From assembly GCA_037951105.1 (NCBI GenBank), contig JBAMJV010005472.1:1-64000 (forward strand): DNA of 64,000 bases, read 5' to 3'. The stretch comes from Echinarachnius parma (taxonomy: Eukaryota > Echinodermata > Echinoidea > Clypeasteroida > Echinarachniidae). The notes beneath the pieces were generated by a model, which ran no database searches, was not told the DNA's origin, and saw nothing but the letters and a program-made list of their open reading frames with translations. This document shows positions 59,285 to 64,000 of the stretch, piece after piece (the stretch's first letter is position 1; every line of letters starts with the position of its first letter). Both the position numbers and the translations under genes were made by a program.

Positions 59285-59649
59285 TTAAAGGGATCTAGTA
59301 ACATTGATGACATGTGCAAAAAGTGATGATTGGTAGATAAAAATGTATATGTTTGTGATCTGATATATCCACTGAGTAATGTGTGACAATTTCAAGTTAA
59401 ATGGAGATTATATACCTGAGTAATGAGCGAAAATGCAAAGTGATATTTGCTAACGCATTGCACTGACTTTGTACAAAGTTATAACTTTCCAGTGGATAAT
59501 TAAAGACAGAAAATTCAATTGCAGATATCGAAAGGGAATTTCGAAAAAACAAAACCTGTTCCATGCTTCTATTGGTAATGTTAATACAACAAGGTAGAGT
59601 TCTAAGTAAGTTTTTAGGATTTGGACAATGTTACTATAGATCCCTTTAA
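59285..59649. mobile_element. TTAA-bounded MITE, family 2, most complete copy
   Basis: 365 bp with TTAA at 59285-59288 and 59646-59649. It starts AAAGGGATCTAGTAACATTG and ends CAATGTTACTATAGATCCCTTT, the inverted terminal repeat. It serves as reference for the copies at 4370, 10725, 25363 and 36538. Non-coding; superfamily (Kolobok or piggyBac type) undetermined. Confidence 0.88.
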
Positions 59650-59924
59650 TAATGTAACTCTTATTATATTCTGTCTTCATATTCCCCTCCTGTCTACGTG
59701 TACTCTGTATCAAATCAGGCGACAAGTTGCACTCAGGATGCTAACAAAGAAACAAAGTGCAAACCCTTTCTCCCAAAGTTGATGAAATACCTGTCTCTAC
59801 ATGGGGTCTGGAGGTCCCCAACTCAGAAACTACCTTTGGGTGTTGCAGACTGATCTTCTACATTCCTTTTCAGATCTATAGTTGGACCATTTTTTGAAAT
59901 GTGTCAATGTGACCTGCTGTGCAT

Positions 59925-60445
59925 GTTACACCCCTGAAACTTCAAAGGCGGGAGGTTTTCCATTTTGAAATGTGGTCAGATTTAATATGTGAAAGGTGAG
60001 CAAGTATTTTTCCATGATGGCACACCTGTGTTTCCCCTCACTATCTCAGTTCACCTCTCCTCTGTGCGATCCTCTTTGTTTTTGCCAGGAGGAGTGAATT
60101 TCACACCGCTAAATTACAAAGGTAGTAAGTTGACCCTGTCTGAAATGGGTCAGTTATTGATATGAAAGGGTTCATGTCTGTTTCCACCATGGCACACCTG
60201 TGTTCCCCGCTCTAGCTCTCCCCCTTTCTCACTCTTGTTCACTCATAGATATCCTCTGTTGTTTTTGCCTGCTGCCGTGCATTTCACACCCCAAAACTTT
60301 AAAGGCAGCAAGTTAACTCTTAATGTGAAAGGGTACATGTCTGTTTCCACCATGGCACACCTGTGTACCCTCACTCTCTAGCTCACTCTGCCATCCCTTG
60401 TTTTGACCCGCTGCGCCATGCATTTCACACCCCAGATACTTCAAA
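59925..60445. repeat. Three-unit tandem repeat, ~165 bp period
   Basis: The anchor ATGGCACACCTGTGT recurs at 60017, 60189 and 60352 (spacings 172 and 163). Each unit also has TTTCACACCCC or a variant, ACTTCAAAGG or a variant, ATGTGAAAGG, and TTTTTGCC. The last unit fades after about 60445. Confidence 0.8.
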
Positions 60446-61694
60446 GGGAGGTGCGTTTTTGCCGCCCCCATTATCCCTCGACCATTGAGGGGTAATGAGG
60501 GGTACACCATTACACCTTGTGTTTGAGAAAACGGGTCACGGGAGGTCCTTGGGGCCCTGATGGACTCGCTCTCTATTCGCTCCAGCCTTGTTCTTGATGT
60601 TTGCATGTCATACCTTTACACCGAAGTCTATGGTCTATAATTATACTCGCATGAGGCACACAACAAATGTCAATCACACCTAGATGTGTTTACATATTGG
60701 CAACTGCCAAATATGCCCCCCCCCCCCCCCCCCCTCTGCCTTTTCTTTGCTATTTTTACCAATATTATTCATGGATGAGAAAATATTTCACAAATTATCT
60801 GCCCCACTGCTTTAATTCTCATACCTTTGCTATTTTTTTGTTGGTGGCAAACTAGGAACTTACTAAGGAAAACAAGATTACTTATTTTATAGGATTTTGT
60901 ACAATTTGTTTGCTATTTTGTTTTGAAATAAATATAAATAAATATTTTCCTAATCTTCCCGGGATGTGACAGTACTTGTATGTGTAAACAATGAGGTGAA
61001 CTTGAATTCATCTGCTCCTGAACTTATAATCCCCCCTTTTGACATCGTAATTGGCATATTTGCTACAAAAGATCTGTAAGAAGATTATTATTGACAGAAA
61101 CAGATTCAGACCTCTTCATTTTGTAGAGATGCTATATAAATGATTAATTTACAAGTTGGTTGATCAATATAAATGGAATTGAAAATAAAAATTTTAGATT
61201 TTTGCTTGTTATTTCTGCTTGTTCATATCTTTTCCCCATCATAGTTTATATAATAGTTGACATAATAGCTACAAAATTAATGTAAGAAGAATAATAAGTC
61301 ATTTTTAGCAAGGAATTATTTACCAATTCTGATTGATTGACTGATCAATTTCGCTGCATGTATGTATTCTCCATAGACCCACTCCCAAGTATTTTCTCGG
61401 GACCGATCCTAAATGGGATATAGGCAAGTGTCATACGTGCATGTCGTACGTGGGGATGAAAATGTAGACCTTTATTAAATACAAAAGGTAATATGTGAAA
61501 TGGCATCTATTATTCAAACAAAATGATTTTACAGATGCTGTTCCAATAGAAATGTGAGATGTAAAATTGGCATCTTTTATTCAAACAACATGATACTTGA
61601 TGGATAGGAAAAATGACAAAATGTTGGTTATGGGATTTTTTTGTCATGAGCGTCGGTCAGCATGTAAATTACCGAAATGTAAACTAATCTCTCG

Positions 61695-61960
61695 TTGGAT
61701 CATCCAATTTCAAGTTGTGTAGACGGTAGAGAGAATCCCGGCCGACACGGTATTTGCATGAATGCGCGGCGTCTGGACAGTACGCCGAGGACCAGCGTTA
61801 CTCTTCAACGAAACCGGATATGTTTGACCAAGCGGATGTGCAGCCGAACACGCCAAGTTATCATATTTCCATTTCTTGAGAGATGCGCGATGGGGTAAGG
61901 GAGAAGTTGGGTGTTGGTGTCAGGCCGGCATTTCGTCATCTTACGCCTCGTACGGTCCTC
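61695..61960 (+). other. CpG-rich block in intron 3, possible alternative exon or regulatory element
   Basis: A sudden CpG-rich, complex stretch (GGCCGACACGG, GCGCGGCG, CGCCGAGG) in AT-rich intron, with an open frame of 67 codons over 61695-61898 and a possible donor GGGGTAAGG near 61892. The predicted peptide has no PDZ or other motif I recognise and does not start VNG, so it is not the missing next exon. It could be an alternative first exon, a regulatory element or a transposon fragment. Confidence 0.25.
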
Positions 61961-62279
61961 AACTCAACTCGACTCTACTACTGATGCTCATTGTTTTGTT
62001 TGGGTCAAGAACCGGAGTGCTTAGACGCCTGTAAAATTGAATAGAGGGAGACTGAAAGAGCTAGGGAGTGGTAGAGGAGGGGGGAGAGAAAGAAAGAGAG
62101 AAGAAATTGAGAAATGGAAAGATACTTGCATAATAAGGAAACCAGGATACATGATGTATAAATAAAAACATGCAAATTGTAATGATAGAAAGATAAACAT
62201 AGATAGATGACAGACAGACCGAATAGATGAATATGAAGATGGATGAATAAAAAAGAACTCAATAGAAATATAGATGTGA

Positions 62280-62780
62280 TACCCTTTTCAAGCTTGGCAA
62301 ACGGGAGAAAATACCGATAGAAAAGTCCGATAGAATTTCTTATGTCAACAACGGGCAATTCGCAACTTCCCCTCTGTAGCGTTCATAGTGGAGGGGAATT
62401 TAATCGCCTTTTGCTTTCACCCGCCGGAAGTGAAGAATTGTTGCGCAATCGCTTTACACACGAGCTAGCTATGCATAATATTATCGCACGCCGTGTTCCG
62501 AAAAAAAGCACGCGCTGCACTGCGTTAGCCGGAACAAGGTCACGACCTTTGACCGTTTTAATCGGTGTTTTTTCCCCGAACCAATTCATGCTGACGATTC
62601 TATCGGAGTGACACCGATAGAAAGTGAATTTCTCCTGCTCTAAAGTAGGAGAAAACAATCGCCTTTTTCTCTTCTTTTCATTGCCTATTCTATCGGCTTT
62701 TTCACCTCTGTAGCATTCATGCTGGACATTTCATCGGATGCGTCCGGACGCATCCGATAGAAATTTGTCCAGCATGAAAG
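62280..62780. repeat. CCGATAGAA palindrome region
   Basis: The word TCTATCGG or its complement CCGATAGA recurs at least five times (near 62313, 62327, 62597, 62614, 62686, 62754). CTCTGTAGCGTTCAT and CTCTGTAGCATTCAT form a direct repeat (near 62373 and 62706). Two shorter inverted pairs lie at about 62594-62622, and the strong palindrome is at 62718-62776. Non-coding, CpG-richer than its flanks. Confidence 0.6.
62718..62776. repeat. 59 nt hairpin with perfect 26 bp CpG-rich palindrome
   Basis: 62733-62758 is a perfect 26 bp palindrome centred on GTCCGGAC, with no spacer. It is enclosed by 11-base outer arms CATGCTGGACA (62718-62728) and TGTCCAGCATG (62766-62776). It can extrude as a cruciform. 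Confidence 0.85.
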
Positions 62781-63661
62781 CAACATTAGAGAGATGGCTG
62801 GAGAAGCATGAAAACAAACAGATGAACAAATATTGAGGAGAAAGATAAACATATAGGGAAAGAAAGAGAGATAACAATAAAATGCTGGATAGATGGACAG
62901 AGAAATAAAGATTAACAAATGGAAGAATGGGGAGACAATTTAGAATTTTAGGGGGCTGAGAGGTAAACTGAAATCAGATGAGGACCCTTATCTGTGCAGT
63001 GACCCCCAGTCAAACAAAAGCTGCTGGTTTAATAGTCAAATTGTGATGCCTCTCAAGTAAATCATATTTGAAAGAATTTGGAAGAATCTGCTCATAGAAA
63101 TACCCTCAGGATTTGCACTTTTTTCCATTGAAGAAATTGCTGTACTGGTGCATTATGTGCAGTGTACCCATTCAAGGTAGTTGATTTTGGTATAACATGC
63201 ATTTTCCATAAACCTAATTCATGTTTGGGTGAACAAGCCCGGAATGGGTTAAGTTTGCCCGCATTGTAGCCTTCATATGCTCACGGGTTAGGTTTTTCAA
63301 ACAGAATGCAAAATTTTGAGTTTGTTTTGATTTGAAAAATTCCCTTTTTCGAAGGAACAATACACTGCTGCATCAGACTGATAATAGTAACCACAAATGG
63401 AATATGGAGGCAAATTCTGTATTGTATAGATCATTGCCTAAAACCTACAGTTTGTTTTGATTCTCAAAAGTTTCTTTTATAAGATGAAGTAAACACTCTG
63501 TAACAGAGGCCAATAATATTCTCTATTGTATAGTTAGGATACAAGATTTTCTGTTTGTTATGATTTTGAAAGTCCCCTTTTTAACCTATTGCCTATGGGA
63601 TCCTGGTGGGCCTAAGTACCCAGTCTACGTGGATTTGAAAATCTCAAATGGAACAGGGTTT

Positions 63662-63830
63662 AATTAACACTTTGACTACGGGAACCTCGTGGTATGTACA
63701 CACAGTCTTATGTGGATTTCAGAATATCAAGGGAAAGTGTCAAGCCGTTCAGGTTTTATTGATTTTGCGTTAACATGTATTCTCCATAGACCCAAGCCCG
63801 TATATTTACGGGAATGGTCCTGAACTGGTT
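63662..63830. repeat. Family Q and family P palindromic repeats in tandem
   Basis: A Q-type unit (63662-63743: TTGACTACGGGAACCTCGTG to AATATCAAGGGAAAG) is followed at once by a P-type unit (63744-63830: CGTTCAGG to ATGGTCCTGAACTGGTTAA with TTCTCCATAGACCCAAGC). Confidence 0.65.
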
Positions 63831-64000
63831 AAAACTGAATGGGCACTTTGTGAGAAGGACACTGACCGTGGGTGTGGTGTCACAAGGTCAAGGGGTAACT
63901 CCGGGCAGTGATTACTGGTGGTAGTAGTAGTATACAAGTACTCTGTGCCAATGACCTCCAAAAACTACAGCCCCCAACTTGGCAAAGACCATGAACACAC

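Larger units (their letters stand above)
25062..64000 (+). other. Intron 3 of the PDZRN gene (at least 38.9 kb, open at the right)
   Basis: Donor GTAAGT at 25062. No acceptor followed by a VNG-type PDZ continuation is found before the window ends, so the rest of the gene (end of PDZ1, second PDZ, C-terminal region) should lie beyond 64000. Listed separately below: TTAA-type elements, foldbacks, tandem arrays, purine and pyrimidine tracts, and a candidate recursive splice site. Stretches of more than 300 bases in which I see only AT-rich or unclassified intronic sequence include 25720-27300, 27465-31030 (a GC-richer block lies at 28850-29060), 33650-35330, 39045-40050, 42845-45580, 46000-47220, 50190-53570, 54800-55560, 56735-59280 and 62780-64000. 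Scattered family P/Q repeats occur within them. Confidence 0.8.

Noticed and set aside
1..64000. CRISPR array, operon, rRNA, viral or toxin genes
   Set aside because: Introns, Kozak start and MITEs show animal nuclear DNA. The tandem repeats have no spacer structure of CRISPR type, and no viral or toxin-like coding signature was seen.

Overview
This is eukaryotic, intron-rich, AT-biased DNA. It carries the 5' part of one protein-coding gene, a PDZRN3/PDZRN4-type E3 ubiquitin ligase (RING finger, three TRAF-type zinc fingers, coiled coil, PDZ), on the + strand. Three coding exons are visible: 8029-8733, 12543-12638 and 24963-25061. They add up to 300 codons and all junctions are phase 0. The gene runs off the right edge: after exon 3 the remaining 38.9 kb looks like one unfinished intron. 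The upstream 7.4 kb shows no gene I can support.

The background suggests a marine invertebrate deuterostome, most likely an echinoderm such as a sea urchin. This is inferred from the protein's closeness to vertebrate PDZRN3, many small TTAA-bounded and foldback transposons, frequent ACATGTAC-like words and many long poly-G/poly-C tracts. No species marker was available, so the assignment is tentative.

Layout: 1-7400 is intergenic and rich in non-autonomous DNA transposons (three copies of a ~555 bp TTAA element, a GC-rich 832 bp inverted-repeat element and a 271 bp element). 7400-8028 is the probable promoter and 5' UTR, with four CCAAT boxes. 8029-8733 is exon 1. Intron 1 is 3.8 kb. Intron 2 is 12.3 kb and holds nested foldback elements and a degenerate Tc1/mariner element (22147-23531) with both terminal repeats. 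Intron 3 is at least 38.9 kb. It contains a six-unit tandem array near 41-42.7 kb, a 500 bp polypurine tract, a 300 bp polypyrimidine tract, many foldbacks, and at 50178/50179 a juxtaposed 3' and 5' splice signal that looks like a recursive splicing (ratchet) site.

I see no CRISPR, operon, tRNA, rRNA or viral gene. The strongest leads for follow-up are the candidate recursive splice site, the dense family of ~80-120 bp palindromic repeats, the nested foldback at 17.9-18.8 kb, the poly-G/poly-C load, and a CpG-rich perfect palindrome at 62.7 kb.
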